From DATLGB01 sp963740765 (GTDB taxonomy: Bacteria > Actinomycetota > Thermoleophilia > Solirubrobacterales > Solirubrobacteraceae), in contig CAVUFN010000016.1 in NCBI GenBank assembly GCA_963740765.1, positions 186,001-250,000 of the forward strand: 64,000 nucleotides of DNA, read 5' to 3'. Each line of letters begins with the position of its first letter. Within the stretch, counting starts at the first letter, position 1. The notes under the pieces are model-generated. The model had not been told where the DNA came from and did not search any database. It was given only the letters and a program-made list of their open reading frames with translations. This document shows, in pieces, positions 8,258 through 16,924 of this stretch. The position numbers were made by a program, and so were the translations under genes.

Positions 8258-9373
8258 TTACGTCTCCTTGAGCCGGACGCGCGCCAATGCGAACAGCAGC
8301 GCGTCGTTGGCGCCCTCGCCGATCTGCGTCTGCGGCGCGTCGCGGCGCAGACGCGCGAGCTCGTCCGTGGCGGTGTAGGACCGCGACGCGGCCAGGCGCG
8401 ACGCGGCGTCGACCGCCCACACCGCGGTGTCGGACGCCACCAGCTTGGCCGCGGTGGCGAGTTCGCGGGCGGGCGCGGTGCGTTCGTCGACCGCGACGGC
8501 GGCGCGATCCACCAGCGCCTCGACGGCGGCGCGGCGGGCGATCATCTCCCCCAAGCGCAGTTGCGCGTGCGTGTGGTCGCCGAGGACGCCGTCGCCGATC
8601 TCGCGCTCGCGCGACTCGGTCAGCGCGCGCTCCAGGGCGCGGTCGGTGATGCCCAGCGCACGGCAGGCGACGTTGACGCGGCCGACGTCGAGCGCGTCGA
8701 GCATCTGCCGCGCGCCGGCCCCGACCTCGTCGCCGAGGATCTCCGCCCCTTCGCTCACGAAGCCGTCGAAGTGATAGGCGGCCGACTCGACGCCGCGGTA
8801 GCCGACCTTGTCCAGCTCGCCGACGATCCAGCCGTCGCCGCCACGCCCCTCGCCGGGGAGCACGAGGCACGACGGCTCGCCGTCCACCGCGACGAGCATG
8901 AAGATCACCGGCGCGGACGCCCCGCCGGCGACCCAGCGCTTGGTCCCGTCCAGGCACCAGCCGCCGTCCAAGCGTGTCGCGCTCATCTCCATGCGCTTGA
9001 GGTCCGAGCCCGCCTGCGGCTCGGTGATCGAGAAGGACGCCAGCACCGAGCCGTCGGCGATCTGCGGCAGCCAGCGCTTGCGCTGCGCCTCCGTCCCGTG
9101 GCGCAGCAGCAGCGCGGTGGCGAGCCCGGTCGGGTTGACCGCGCCGGTCAGCGAGATCCACCCGCGCGACAGCGCCCGCCAGATCGGCACCAGCTCGACA
9201 ACGGTCAGCCCCGGTCCGCCGTAGGCCTCGGGTACGAGCGCGCCGGTGACGCCGAGGTCGACGAGCCGGTCGAGCACGCCGTCGGGCAGGTCGTCGTCGC
9301 GGTCCCACTCCGCGACGTTCGGGAGCACCTCGTCGGCGACGAAGCGCTCGACGGCGTCAGCGAGAGCGGTCAT
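8258..9373 (-). CDS. Acyl-CoA dehydrogenase
   Basis: A 371-residue FAD enzyme of the short-chain/medium-chain acyl-CoA dehydrogenase fold. ITEPQAGSD is the FAD/substrate-binding signature, GTKRWV follows in the beta domain, and IGEGANDALL near the C-terminus carries the expected catalytic base Glu. It would introduce a 2,3-double bond into an acyl-CoA and pass electrons to ETF. The ATG at 9373 gives a normal N-terminus; the longer frame upstream is out-of-frame DNA of the preceding gene. It overlaps that DUF1990 gene by 17 bases and is followed nine bases later by the secreted Asp-box gene. Confidence 0.9.
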   Translation of the reverse strand: MTALADAVERFVADEVLPNVAEWDRDDDLPDGVLDRLVDLGVTGALVPEAYGGPGLTVVELVPIWRALSRGWISLTGAVNPTGLATALLLRHGTEAQRKRWLPQIADGSVLASFSITEPQAGSDLKRMEMSATRLDGGWCLDGTKRWVAGGASAPVIFMLVAVDGEPSCLVLPGEGRGGDGWIVGELDKVGYRGVESAAYHFDGFVSEGAEILGDEVGAGARQMLDALDVGRVNVACRALGITDRALERALTESREREIGDGVLGDHTHAQLRLGEMIARRAAVEALVDRAAVAVDERTAPARELATAAKLVASDTAVWAVDAASRLAASRSYTATDELARLRRDAPQTQIGEGANDALLFALARVRLKET

Positions 9374-9962
9374 CGTCTGCGGCCATCGCGGCCATCCGCT
9401 TGCAGGCCTTGGTGAGGTACAGGCGCCGTTGCCATTGCCCGAAGATCTTGAAACCGGTGTTGACGAACCAGTTGCGCGCGTGCGCGTTGCGCGAGTAGGA
9501 GCGGATGCGGAACTCGACCTCGCCGGTGTCCAGCCACTTCCACACCTCCCAGTCCATCTGGCCCTGCTCGATGTGGCCCTCCAGCGTCTGGTAGGCCCAG
9601 CCCCAGATGCGCACGGGCCGGCCGTCCTCGGTGCGCTCCTCGTCGGTGATGTCGCCGATCCGGGTCCCGACGTGCAGCCGGATGGGGCCGAAGCGGATCT
9701 CCAGCAGCATGTCGCGCCCGACCAGCGGTGCGTTGGGGTCGTAGGTGGCGCGGACCATCGCCGGGTCGGCGACCTTGTACTCGCGCAGCAGCTCCTGGCA
9801 GCGCTCGAACGGGCCACCCGCGACGGGCAGGCCCGGCGGCTCGCTCGGCAACGGCTCGCAGTAGTCGTCGACCCGCCACCCGTTGGCCTCGTCGTGCGGC
9901 TGGTCGGGGTCGTAGTTGAGGGGGCGGCCCTCGAGCGCCGCCAGCCGCTGCTCGTTAGTCAC
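9357..9962 (-). CDS. DUF1990-family protein (first of two adjacent paralogs by position)
   Basis: A 201-residue soluble protein. RIGDITDEER...RIWGWAYQTLEGHIEQGQMDWEVWK, followed by FRIRSYSR, corresponds to the DUF1990 (UPF0548) pattern of a beta-rich single domain with conserved 'LEGH.E.G' and a Trp/Glu-rich strand. Function is unknown for the family. It starts with GTG at 9962, overlapping by eight bases the stop of the upstream homolog, and overlaps the acyl-CoA dehydrogenase downstream. The three genes look like one transcription unit, so a role in handling a lipid-like substrate is possible but purely contextual. Confidence 0.75.
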   Translation of the reverse strand: MTNEQRLAALEGRPLNYDPDQPHDEANGWRVDDYCEPLPSEPPGLPVAGGPFERCQELLREYKVADPAMVRATYDPNAPLVGRDMLLEIRFGPIRLHVGTRIGDITDEERTEDGRPVRIWGWAYQTLEGHIEQGQMDWEVWKWLDTGEVEFRIRSYSRNAHARNWFVNTGFKIFGQWQRRLYLTKACKRMAAMAADDDRSR

Positions 9963-10662
9963 CGAGCCGCACCCGGCGGGTGTGGATGTCGATGCCGCGC
10001 GTCATCTTCCCCCCCGACACCCGCACGACGCCCTCCAGCGTCGAGATCCACATGTGCAGCTGGGTCTCCTTGGCCATGCGCAGCTTGTCGTAGAGGACGT
10101 GCACGAGCTTGGACGAGCTGCGCGCCCACGACTCGATCTCGAAGATCACCAGCTCGCCCTCGCGCCGGGCGCGGAACTCGATCTGCCCGGCCTCGAGATG
10201 GTCCTCGAGCGTGGCCATGCGGAAGTGGTCGGAGCCCTTCTCGATCACGCGGACGGGGCCGTCCCACGGCGCGGCCATGCGGACGACGAACTCGTCGCCG
10301 ACGCGCATCTCGCCCTCCTCGCCCTTGGTCTTCTGGAAGGTGGCGAACTCGGTCGGCGCCGCGAAGTCGGGGTGCGCGCTCACGCTCTCCAGCAGCTCCT
10401 CCGGCGACAGGTCGCTGTCGCGGATGCGCGTCCGGTAGCGGCGGTGGAACAACGGGCCGTCGCCGTCCTCGACGCCCTGGACCTCCGCGCGCGACACGCC
10501 GTCCGGGTACGGAGGCGCGCAGTCCAGGGTCGGATCGCCGTCCTCCTCGGTGCGGTGCAGCGGCGTTGTGCGCCACATGTAGCGGGCGGCGGCGAAGGTG
10601 ACGCCCACCGGCCAGCGCGTGGCGGTGGTCAATCGGCGCCACTTGGACGGTTGGCGAGGCAT
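9955..10662 (-). CDS. DUF1990-like protein (second copy)
   Basis: A 235-residue protein sharing the core of its downstream neighbour: ATLEDHLEAGQIEFRAR in place of TLEGHIEQGQMDWEVWK, and FEIESWARSSS in place of FRIRSYSRNAH. The two therefore appear to be diverged tandem paralogs. It has an extra N-terminal segment with Arg/Lys-rich residues. No signal peptide is visible. The ATG has no recognizable Shine-Dalgarno sequence and a TAGCGA hexamer lies just upstream, so a leaderless transcript is possible. Function unknown. Confidence 0.7.
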   Translation of the reverse strand: MPRQPSKWRRLTTATRWPVGVTFAAARYMWRTTPLHRTEEDGDPTLDCAPPYPDGVSRAEVQGVEDGDGPLFHRRYRTRIRDSDLSPEELLESVSAHPDFAAPTEFATFQKTKGEEGEMRVGDEFVVRMAAPWDGPVRVIEKGSDHFRMATLEDHLEAGQIEFRARREGELVIFEIESWARSSSKLVHVLYDKLRMAKETQLHMWISTLEGVVRVSGGKMTRGIDIHTRRVRLGD

Positions 10663-10669
10663 GTCAGAT

Positions 10670-10686
10670 CGCTACCCGCGATAGCG
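10670..10686. repeat. Short inverted repeat between divergent genes
   Basis: CGCTA (10670-10674) and TAGCG (10682-10686) are separated by seven bases in the 32-base gap between the DUF1990-like gene and the small membrane protein gene. The position would suit an operator, but five-base arms can occur by chance in GC-rich DNA. Confidence 0.3.
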
Positions 10687-10694
10687 TCAGGCGC

Positions 10695-10904
10695 ATGCTC
10701 GCTCGTCTGCTGCACGGCACATCACTGGCCAACATCGCCTTCTCCCTCAGTTTGTGGATCCGCGCCAAGACGGTCGACCAGGACGAGCGCGGCAACGCCG
10801 AGCGCCGCGCCCTGTTCGTGGGCCTGTGGCCGGTGATGATCTGGCTGATCGGCGATGCCGCCGAGCGCCGCGAGCGGCGCTCGGCGTGGTACCGCCGGAG
10901 CTAG
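10695..10904 (+). CDS. Small hypothetical protein with one hydrophobic segment
   Basis: A 69-residue ORF. An amphipathic N-terminus (LHGTSLANIAFSLSLWIRA) is followed by a charged stretch (DQDERGNAERRA) and a hydrophobic segment FVGLWPVMIWLIGDA, then a basic tail. This would suit a small membrane-associated protein. There is no strong ribosome-binding site, and it converges on the acyl-CoA dehydrogenase gene with a four-base overlap at the 3' ends. It is not recognised as a named family; it is kept because the frame shows plausible amino-acid composition and lies between two other genes without conflict. Confidence 0.5.
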   Translation: MLARLLHGTSLANIAFSLSLWIRAKTVDQDERGNAERRALFVGLWPVMIWLIGDAAERRERRSAWYRRS

Positions 10905-12826
10905 ACGGCAGCCTTCTCCTTCAGCTTCTCCTTCGCGGACGGCGGCTTGGCCGCGTCCGGGATCATCGGGCCGTCGCCGGCGGGGTCGAGGACGTCGTGC
11001 TCGAACCACTCGAAGGCGCCGTCGAGGACGCGCTGCGCGGTCTCGTACTGCGCGTCGTCGTCGTTGGCCCACAGCTCGTGGAAGAGACGGTCGGCGCGGC
11101 GGCGGGCCTGCGCGCAGAACAGGTCGGCCAGCTCGTAGACCGACTCCCGCTTCGACGGGTCCTCCGTGGCGATCGTGTTCGCGTAGACGCACGCGCAGGC
11201 AATCGCGTAGAGCTCGGCGCCGATGTCGACGACGCGGCCCAGGAGGGCGCCCTTCTGCTCGAGCTTGGCCTGGTAGCGGCCCATCGCGTAGAACGTCGAG
11301 CGCGCGAGCTTGCGGCTGTTGCGCTCGGCGAAGCGCAGGTGCTTGGCCAGGTCGCCGAACTCGTCGTAGGAGGACGGGTTCTGCCCGTCGCCCGTCATCA
11401 GCGACGGGAACCACTTGGCGTAGAACTTGCCGGCGTTGGCCGCGAGCTTGGCCTTCTCGCCCAGGCCGCCGTCGCCCAGCAGGATGTCGCCCGCCAGCTC
11501 GAGGTGCTTGTCGACCGCCTCGCGGGCGATCATCAGGTGCATGATCTCCGTCGCGCCCTCGAAGGTGCGGTTGATGCGCATGTCGCGCAGCATCTGCTCG
11601 GCGGGGACGGGCTTCTCGCCGCGTGCGCCGAGGGACTTCGCGGTCTCGAAGCCGCGGCCGCCGCGGACCTGGACCATCGTGTCGATCGCCTGCCAGGCCA
11701 TCTCGGACCCGTAGAGCTTCGCGATGGCGGCCTCGATGCGGAAGTCGCGCTTCTTGTCGTCGGCGAGGCGGCTGGAGACGTCGACCATCGCCTCGAGGCC
11801 GAACGCCGTGCCCGCGATGAACGCGATGTGCTGGGCGACCGGGTCGTGCTTGCCGAGCTCCTGGCCCCACTGCTTGCGCTCCTTGGACCACTGGCGCGTG
11901 ATGCGCAGCGCGTACTTGGTGGAGCCCACGCAGATCGCGGGCAGCGAGAGGCGGCCCGTGTTCAGCGTGTTCAGGGCGATCTTCAGGCCCTTGCCGACGC
12001 CGGCGATGATGTTCTCGGCCGGGAGCTCGACGTCCGTGAAGGTCGTCACCGAGTTCTCGATGCCCTTCAGGCCCATGAACTCGTTGCGGTGCTCGACCTT
12101 GATGCCCTCGGTGTCGGTCGGGCAGATGAAGGCCGTGATGCCGCCCTTGGACTCATCCGACTTGGGGACGACGGCCATGACGACGACGACGTCGGCGATG
12201 ACGCCGTTGGTCGCCCACAGCTTGGTGCCGTTGATCGTGTAGGTCGAGCCGTCCTCGGACGGGATCGCCGTCGCGCCCATGCGCGCGGGATCCGACCCGA
12301 CGTCGGGCTCGGTGAGCAGGAAGGCGGAGATGTGATCCTTGGCGACCTTGGGCAGCCACTCCTGCTTCTGCTCCTCGGAGCCGAAGGTCTTCAGCGGCTC
12401 GGGCAGGCCGATCGACTGGTGCGCGGAGAGCAGGGTCCCGATCGAGGAGTGCCAGGTGCCGGCCAGCGAGAGGGCCTTGTTGTAATAGACCTGGCTGAGG
12501 CCGAGGCCGCCGTACTCCTTGGGGATCTTCATCCCGAGCGCGCCGAGGTCCTTGAGGCCCTGGATGACGTCGTCGGGGATCTTGGCGTCGTCCTCGATCT
12601 GCTGCGGGTCGACGCGCTCGGTCAGGAACGCGCGCATGCGCTTGAGGAACTCCTCGCCTTCCTCGCGGGCGGCGGGATCCACCTTCGGCTGCGGATGGAT
12701 CAGGTCGAGCTGGAAGTCGCCCAGGTACATCTCGCGACCGAAGCTGGGCTGCTTCCACTCGGTGTCGCGCGACTCCTCGGCGACCTGCTTGGACTCTTCG
12801 TAGGAGGGGTTCGTGTTCTGCGCCAT
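10901..12826 (-). CDS. Long-form acyl-CoA dehydrogenase (FadE/VLCAD-like)
   Basis: A 641-residue enzyme, longer than the 380-400 residues of ordinary acyl-CoA dehydrogenases and close to VLCAD/mycobacterial FadE forms with an added C-terminal helical domain. LLTEPDVGSD and GTKLWATNG are the FAD/acyl-CoA motifs, and FEGATEIM carries the likely catalytic Glu. Residues after about 450 form the extra domain. The predicted role is desaturation of long or complex acyl-CoA. Its ATG overlaps the stop of the P450-like gene by one base (TAATG), making it the last gene of the MMPL-P450-dehydrogenase operon. Confidence 0.9.
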   Translation of the reverse strand: MAQNTNPSYEESKQVAEESRDTEWKQPSFGREMYLGDFQLDLIHPQPKVDPAAREEGEEFLKRMRAFLTERVDPQQIEDDAKIPDDVIQGLKDLGALGMKIPKEYGGLGLSQVYYNKALSLAGTWHSSIGTLLSAHQSIGLPEPLKTFGSEEQKQEWLPKVAKDHISAFLLTEPDVGSDPARMGATAIPSEDGSTYTINGTKLWATNGVIADVVVVMAVVPKSDESKGGITAFICPTDTEGIKVEHRNEFMGLKGIENSVTTFTDVELPAENIIAGVGKGLKIALNTLNTGRLSLPAICVGSTKYALRITRQWSKERKQWGQELGKHDPVAQHIAFIAGTAFGLEAMVDVSSRLADDKKRDFRIEAAIAKLYGSEMAWQAIDTMVQVRGGRGFETAKSLGARGEKPVPAEQMLRDMRINRTFEGATEIMHLMIAREAVDKHLELAGDILLGDGGLGEKAKLAANAGKFYAKWFPSLMTGDGQNPSSYDEFGDLAKHLRFAERNSRKLARSTFYAMGRYQAKLEQKGALLGRVVDIGAELYAIACACVYANTIATEDPSKRESVYELADLFCAQARRRADRLFHELWANDDDAQYETAQRVLDGAFEWFEHDVLDPAGDGPMIPDAAKPPSAKEKLKEKAAV

Positions 12827-13608
12827 TATGTATCGAGGGTACCCACGAAGTTGACTCGCAAGTCAACGGGCTTCCTGAAGACGGTGCCTTGTGGCGCGAC
12901 CGCATCCACGAGCTCCGGGCCCCGGGTCAGCAGCGCCTCCAGAGCGACCCGCGCCTGCATCCGTGCCAGCTGTGCCGCGGGACAGACGTGCGGCCCGGCG
13001 GCGAACGGCAGCCCCGCCTCGCGCAGGCGCACCACGACCAGCTCGTCGCCGTCGTAGCGGTGCACCTCGGCGACGGCCGGGTCCAGCGCGAGCGAGCCGT
13101 CGACGCCCTTGGCCTGCCCGGTAAGGACGTGCAGGACGACGTTGAGGATCATCCCCTCCATCGTGTCGATGCCGCCGAACAGGGCGACGGCGGTGTCGGA
13201 GTCGATCTCCAGGCGCGCGAACGCCGCGCGGCCCGCGTCCTCGGGGCCGTCCCCGACCGTGGCCGCGACGATGTCCCGGAAGGCGTCGAGCAGCTCGTCG
13301 GACGTGTGCTCGAGCGCGAGCGAGCGCTTCATCACGGTCGCCGCCAGCGGGCCGGCGTACTCGGCTCGCAGCTCCGCCCGCGCGCTCAGGCCCGCCACGA
13401 GCGCCTCGGCCTGCTCGCGGATCCACGGCTCGGGGATGGCGAAGCGGCCCTCGAAGGACTTGCGGCGCTCGGCATGCTCGTCGCCGTCGGTGGAGAGCAG
13501 GCTGCGACCGACGATCTGCGCGGTGGCGAACGCCGGGTGGTCGACCGTGAAGCGGGCGGAGTCCCGCAGCACTGAGAGCGCCTCGCGGCGCTCGCGCACC
13601 ACCCGCAT
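12826..13608 (-). CDS. Compact cytochrome P450-like protein
   Basis: A 260-residue protein that keeps the order of P450 landmarks in a much shortened chain. A C-helix-like DGDEHAERRK is at about 41-50, an I-helix-like FGGIDTMEG at 144-152, the ExxR motif as EVHR at 181-184, and a heme loop FAAGPHVCP with Cys209. Only 28 residues separate the ExxR Glu from the Cys; the normal P450 at 3015-4283 has 76. Most of the meander and beta region is missing. The ATG at 13608 overlaps the MMPL stop by one base (TGATG); the frame extends further upstream inside the MMPL gene, and I reject that start. It could be a minimal heme protein or a P450 relic kept in frame. Confidence 0.65.
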   Translation of the reverse strand: MRVVRERREALSVLRDSARFTVDHPAFATAQIVGRSLLSTDGDEHAERRKSFEGRFAIPEPWIREQAEALVAGLSARAELRAEYAGPLAATVMKRSLALEHTSDELLDAFRDIVAATVGDGPEDAGRAAFARLEIDSDTAVALFGGIDTMEGMILNVVLHVLTGQAKGVDGSLALDPAVAEVHRYDGDELVVVRLREAGLPFAAGPHVCPAAQLARMQARVALEALLTRGPELVDAVAPQGTVFRKPVDLRVNFVGTLDT

Positions 13609-15755
13609 CACTCGGACGCTTCGACCGCGACCCGGGGCAGCACGCGGTCGAGGCCCTTGGGCAGCCACCAGTTGCGCTTGCCGATCATGTGCATGACCGC
13701 GGGGACGAGGATCGTGCGGAGGATCAGCGCATCCAGCAGCACCGCGGACGCGAGCCCGATCCCGAACTCGGCGATGACCCGCTGGCCCTGGAGCAGGAAG
13801 GAGCCGAACACCAGCACCATGATCGACGCCGCCGCGGTGATGACCCGGCCCGTCGCCGCCTGCCCGACGCGCACGGACAGGCTGTTGTCACCCGTCTTGA
13901 GCCATTCCTCGTGCATGCGGGAGACGAGGAACACCTGGTAGTCCATCGAGAGCCCGAAGAGGATGGCGAGCATCATCACGGGCAGGAACGCCTCCACCGG
14001 GCCCTCCCCCACGTTCAGTGGTCCGGCCAGGAAGCCCTTCTGGAAGATCGCCGTGACGACGCCGAACGCCGCGCCGGCCGCGAGCAGGTTCATGACCGCC
14101 GCCGTCAGCGGGATCAGCAGCGAGCGAAACGCGAGCATCAGCAGCAGGCAGCCGAGCAGGACGATCACGAAGATGAACAGCGGCAGCTTGTCGGTGAGCA
14201 CCTTCGCGAAGTCGTCGAAGATCGCGGTGATGCCGCCGACGTAGACGTCGAGGCCTTGCGTGCTCTTCGGGACGACGTCGTCACGTAGGTGGGTGATCAG
14301 CTCGCTCGTCGCCTCGTCCTGCGGCGCGGTCGACGGCTTCGCCTCGATCAGGGCGATCTTCTCGTTGGGGGACGGGACGGGCGGGCCGACGGACGCCAGC
14401 CCCTTCGTCTCCGACAACGCCGTGGCGAGCTGCTGCACCTTCGGCAGGTCGGCCTTGCCGCCCGGCGTCTTCGCCACGATCTGGAAGGTGCCGTTGAAGC
14501 CGGGGCCGAAGCCCTTGGCGAGCAGGTCGTAGGCCTGGCGCGTCGTCGTGTCCTTCTTGTCCTGGCCCGCATCGGAGGAGCCGAGCCGCAGGTCGAGCGC
14601 GGGGACCGCGAGGACCAGCATCACCAGCAGGGCGACGAGGGCCAGCGGGAGGGGCCGGCGCTGAACGAAGCGCGCCCACTGCGGCCAGCGTCCGTCCTCC
14701 TTGGGATCGTGCGGGCCCTCGGTCTCGAGCCGGCGGCGCTCCTTCTTCGACAGCGCCCTCATCCCGATCATGCCCAGGAAGGCGGGCATCAGGGTGATGG
14801 CGGCCAGCGCGACCACGAGCACCGTCACCGAGGCGGCGATGGCGACGCCGTTGAGGAACGACACGCCCAGGATCAGCAGGCCGAGCAGTGCGACGATGAC
14901 GGTCGCGCCGGCGAAGATGACGGCCCGGCCCGAGGTGTTCAGCGCGCGCACGCACGCCTCCTCTGGATCACGGCCGTTCTTGATCGCGTTTCGATGTCGT
15001 GTGACGACGAACAGCGAGTAGTCGATGCCGACGCCGAGGCCGATCAGGGTGGCGAGCTGCGGCGAGAAGGTGGCGATCGTGAAGAGGTGCGCCATCAGGC
15101 CGTTGAGCGCCAGCGCGGTGCCCAGCGAGATGACCGCGGTGCCGAGCGGCAGCAGCGTGGCGAAGAGGGACCCGAAGGCGAGCGCGAGGACGACCGCCGC
15201 CGCGAGGAAGCCGACGCCCTCGCTGGCGCCGCCCTGCTCGCCGGCCTGGACCGCCTGCTGGATGCCCGGGCCGCCGACCTCGGCGTTGAGCCCGTCCTTG
15301 TCGGCCTTCTCGACGGCGCCGATGACCTTGTCGTAGGCGGACTTGGGGACGTCGATGATCGCCTGCTCGCCGTCCATGTGGATGTTGGCGAACGCGACCG
15401 TCTTGTCCTTGGAGACCTGCCGTTCCGCGGCGCCCTCCGCGAACGGCGAGTCGACGCGCTCGACGTGCGGGCCGTCCGCGATCTTCTGCAGCGCCGCGTC
15501 GATCTTCTGACGGGTCTCCGGAGCGGTGACGTCGTCGGCTCCGAACACGACCTGGTTGGTGTCCGTGGACTCCTGCTTGAAGTTCTTGCCGAGCAGGTCG
15601 AAGGCGGTGGTCGACTCGGTGCCGGGCAGGGTGAAGGAGTCCGAGTAACCGGAGCCCGCGGCGGCGTTGAGGCCACCCAGGACCAGGAGTGCCGCGACCC
15701 ACAGGCCGACGACGCGTCTCTTGTGCAGGAAGCACCAGCGGGCGATCGAGGTCAT
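13608..15755 (-). CDS. MMPL/RND-family lipid transporter
   Basis: A 715-residue integral membrane protein of the MMPL type. TM1 is at residues 14-32, followed by a periplasmic domain (SGYSDSFTLPGTESTTAFDLL). A block of five to six TM helices has the MMPL signature GVGIDYSLFVVTRHR. A second periplasmic domain comes next, then a second TM block with the matching LSMDYQVFLVSRMHEEW. Asp/Tyr in these two blocks form the proton relay. Such proteins export lipids, siderophores or drugs in actinobacteria. It heads an operon with the compact P450 and a long acyl-CoA dehydrogenase, so a lipid product made or trimmed by those enzymes may be its cargo (inference). Confidence 0.93.
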   Translation of the reverse strand: MTSIARWCFLHKRRVVGLWVAALLVLGGLNAAAGSGYSDSFTLPGTESTTAFDLLGKNFKQESTDTNQVVFGADDVTAPETRQKIDAALQKIADGPHVERVDSPFAEGAAERQVSKDKTVAFANIHMDGEQAIIDVPKSAYDKVIGAVEKADKDGLNAEVGGPGIQQAVQAGEQGGASEGVGFLAAAVVLALAFGSLFATLLPLGTAVISLGTALALNGLMAHLFTIATFSPQLATLIGLGVGIDYSLFVVTRHRNAIKNGRDPEEACVRALNTSGRAVIFAGATVIVALLGLLILGVSFLNGVAIAASVTVLVVALAAITLMPAFLGMIGMRALSKKERRRLETEGPHDPKEDGRWPQWARFVQRRPLPLALVALLVMLVLAVPALDLRLGSSDAGQDKKDTTTRQAYDLLAKGFGPGFNGTFQIVAKTPGGKADLPKVQQLATALSETKGLASVGPPVPSPNEKIALIEAKPSTAPQDEATSELITHLRDDVVPKSTQGLDVYVGGITAIFDDFAKVLTDKLPLFIFVIVLLGCLLLMLAFRSLLIPLTAAVMNLLAAGAAFGVVTAIFQKGFLAGPLNVGEGPVEAFLPVMMLAILFGLSMDYQVFLVSRMHEEWLKTGDNSLSVRVGQAATGRVITAAASIMVLVFGSFLLQGQRVIAEFGIGLASAVLLDALILRTILVPAVMHMIGKRNWWLPKGLDRVLPRVAVEASE

Positions 15756-15823
15756 CGCGCGCCGATGCTACGACGCATCGCATCTTGCACGCCCGGAGGT
15801 ACGTCACACCTACCTTCGCGTTC

Positions 15824-16807
15824 GTGCGCGCCCTCGTCGTCGTGTCGCTCTCGTGCGCCTTGCTCGTGGCGGCGACGGCGCACGGGCAGTCCGAAAGCGG
15901 GTTGCGGGACAGGATCACCGAGGGGAAGTCGCGCGAGCGCTCGTTGTCGTCCGCGGTGGCCCGGTTGGCCGCGCTGGAGCGCGCGGCAGCGCGGGAGGTC
16001 GCCCTGCTCGAGGGCCGTGTCGGCGACGCCCAGGCCGAGCTGAGCGCCGCCCAGACGCTGGCCGATTCGACGGAGGCGCGACTGCGCGCAGCCCGCGCCC
16101 GCTCGGCGCGCCTGGAGGCCCGGCTGCATGAGGTTCGAACCAAGCTGGCGGAGCTGTTGCGCGAGCGGTACGTCAACGGCGAGCCGAACCTCGTGAGCGT
16201 CATCCTCAGCGCGCGCGGGTTCAAGGAGCTGCTGGAGACCACGCACTACCTCCAGCGCGTCCAGCACGCCGATGCGCGCCTGCTCGACGTCGTCCGCACC
16301 GCCCGCAAGGACGCCGTGCGCGAGCGCGGCGTCCTCAACGTGCTCAACCGCCGCCGCCAGGCCCAGGCCGCCGACCTCGCCCGCCGCCGCGACGCGCTCG
16401 CCGGCATCCTCGAAGGGCTGCGCGGTCGCCGCGACGCGCTCGCCGCCGCCCGCTCCGCCCGTCAGGCGGCCCTCACGCGTACGCGCGCGGGTCGCGCTCG
16501 CGCGCAGAAGGAACTGGACAAGCTGCTCGCCGCCCGCGCCACGGCCGCCGTTTCGCTGGCCGGTCCGGGCGGGCCCTGGGCGATCCCGTGGGCGATCGTC
16601 CAGTGCGAGTCCGGCGGCCAGAACCTCCCGCCGAACGGCGCCGGCGCGTCCGGCTACTACCAGTTCCTCCCGGCGACCTGGAGGGGCCTGGGCGGCTCGA
16701 CGCCGCAGGCCTACCAGGCGTCCAAGGCCGAGCAGGACCGCCTCGCCGCTCGGTTGTGGGCCGGCGGCGCGGGCGCTCGTAACTGGGTGTGCGCGGCGCT
16801 GGTCTGA
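15824..16807 (+). CDS. Secreted coiled-coil protein with transglycosylase (Rpf/lysozyme-like) domain
   Basis: About 327 residues. A signal peptide (VRALVVVSLSCALLVAATAHG) is followed by some 200 residues of Ala/Arg/Leu/Glu-rich coiled coil, containing ERYVNGEPNLVSVILSARGF, and a C-terminal domain with WAIVQCESGGQNLPPNGAGA and YYQFLPATW. That is the Rpf/transglycosylase-like fold with catalytic Glu in QCESGG. The predicted role is peptidoglycan cleavage outside the membrane. The GTG at 15824 is chosen because it places the signal peptide at the N-terminus. A GGAGG at 15794 is too distant, so the start is uncertain. The coiled-coil part resembles the NlpC/P60-like protein at 39.3 kb. Confidence 0.85.
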   Translation: MRALVVVSLSCALLVAATAHGQSESGLRDRITEGKSRERSLSSAVARLAALERAAAREVALLEGRVGDAQAELSAAQTLADSTEARLRAARARSARLEARLHEVRTKLAELLRERYVNGEPNLVSVILSARGFKELLETTHYLQRVQHADARLLDVVRTARKDAVRERGVLNVLNRRRQAQAADLARRRDALAGILEGLRGRRDALAAARSARQAALTRTRAGRARAQKELDKLLAARATAAVSLAGPGGPWAIPWAIVQCESGGQNLPPNGAGASGYYQFLPATWRGLGGSTPQAYQASKAEQDRLAARLWAGGAGARNWVCAALV

Positions 16808-16848
16808 CCGCGGGACGGGACGGGTCAGCGGGACGGCGTGACGACCAA

Positions 16849-16896
16849 GGCGGGCCATGGCCCCACTTACTCGTCAACTCGCTCCGCTGGCCCGCC
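16849..16896. terminator. Inverted repeat between convergent genes
   Basis: GGCGGGCCA (16849-16857) and TGGCCCGCC (16888-16896) form perfect nine-base arms around a 30-base loop. They lie between the convergent transglycosylase and S51 peptidase genes. There is no T-tract, so it may act as a bidirectional stem or simply stabilise 3' ends. Confidence 0.4.
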
Positions 16897-16924
16897 CGAA
16901 CTCACTCCCTCGATGCCGAGAGCC

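Noticed and set aside
13609..13668. Upstream extension of the compact P450 into the MMPL gene
   Set aside because: The extra 20 residues are Arg/Pro-rich and overlap a conserved transporter C-terminus; the TGATG junction start is better.
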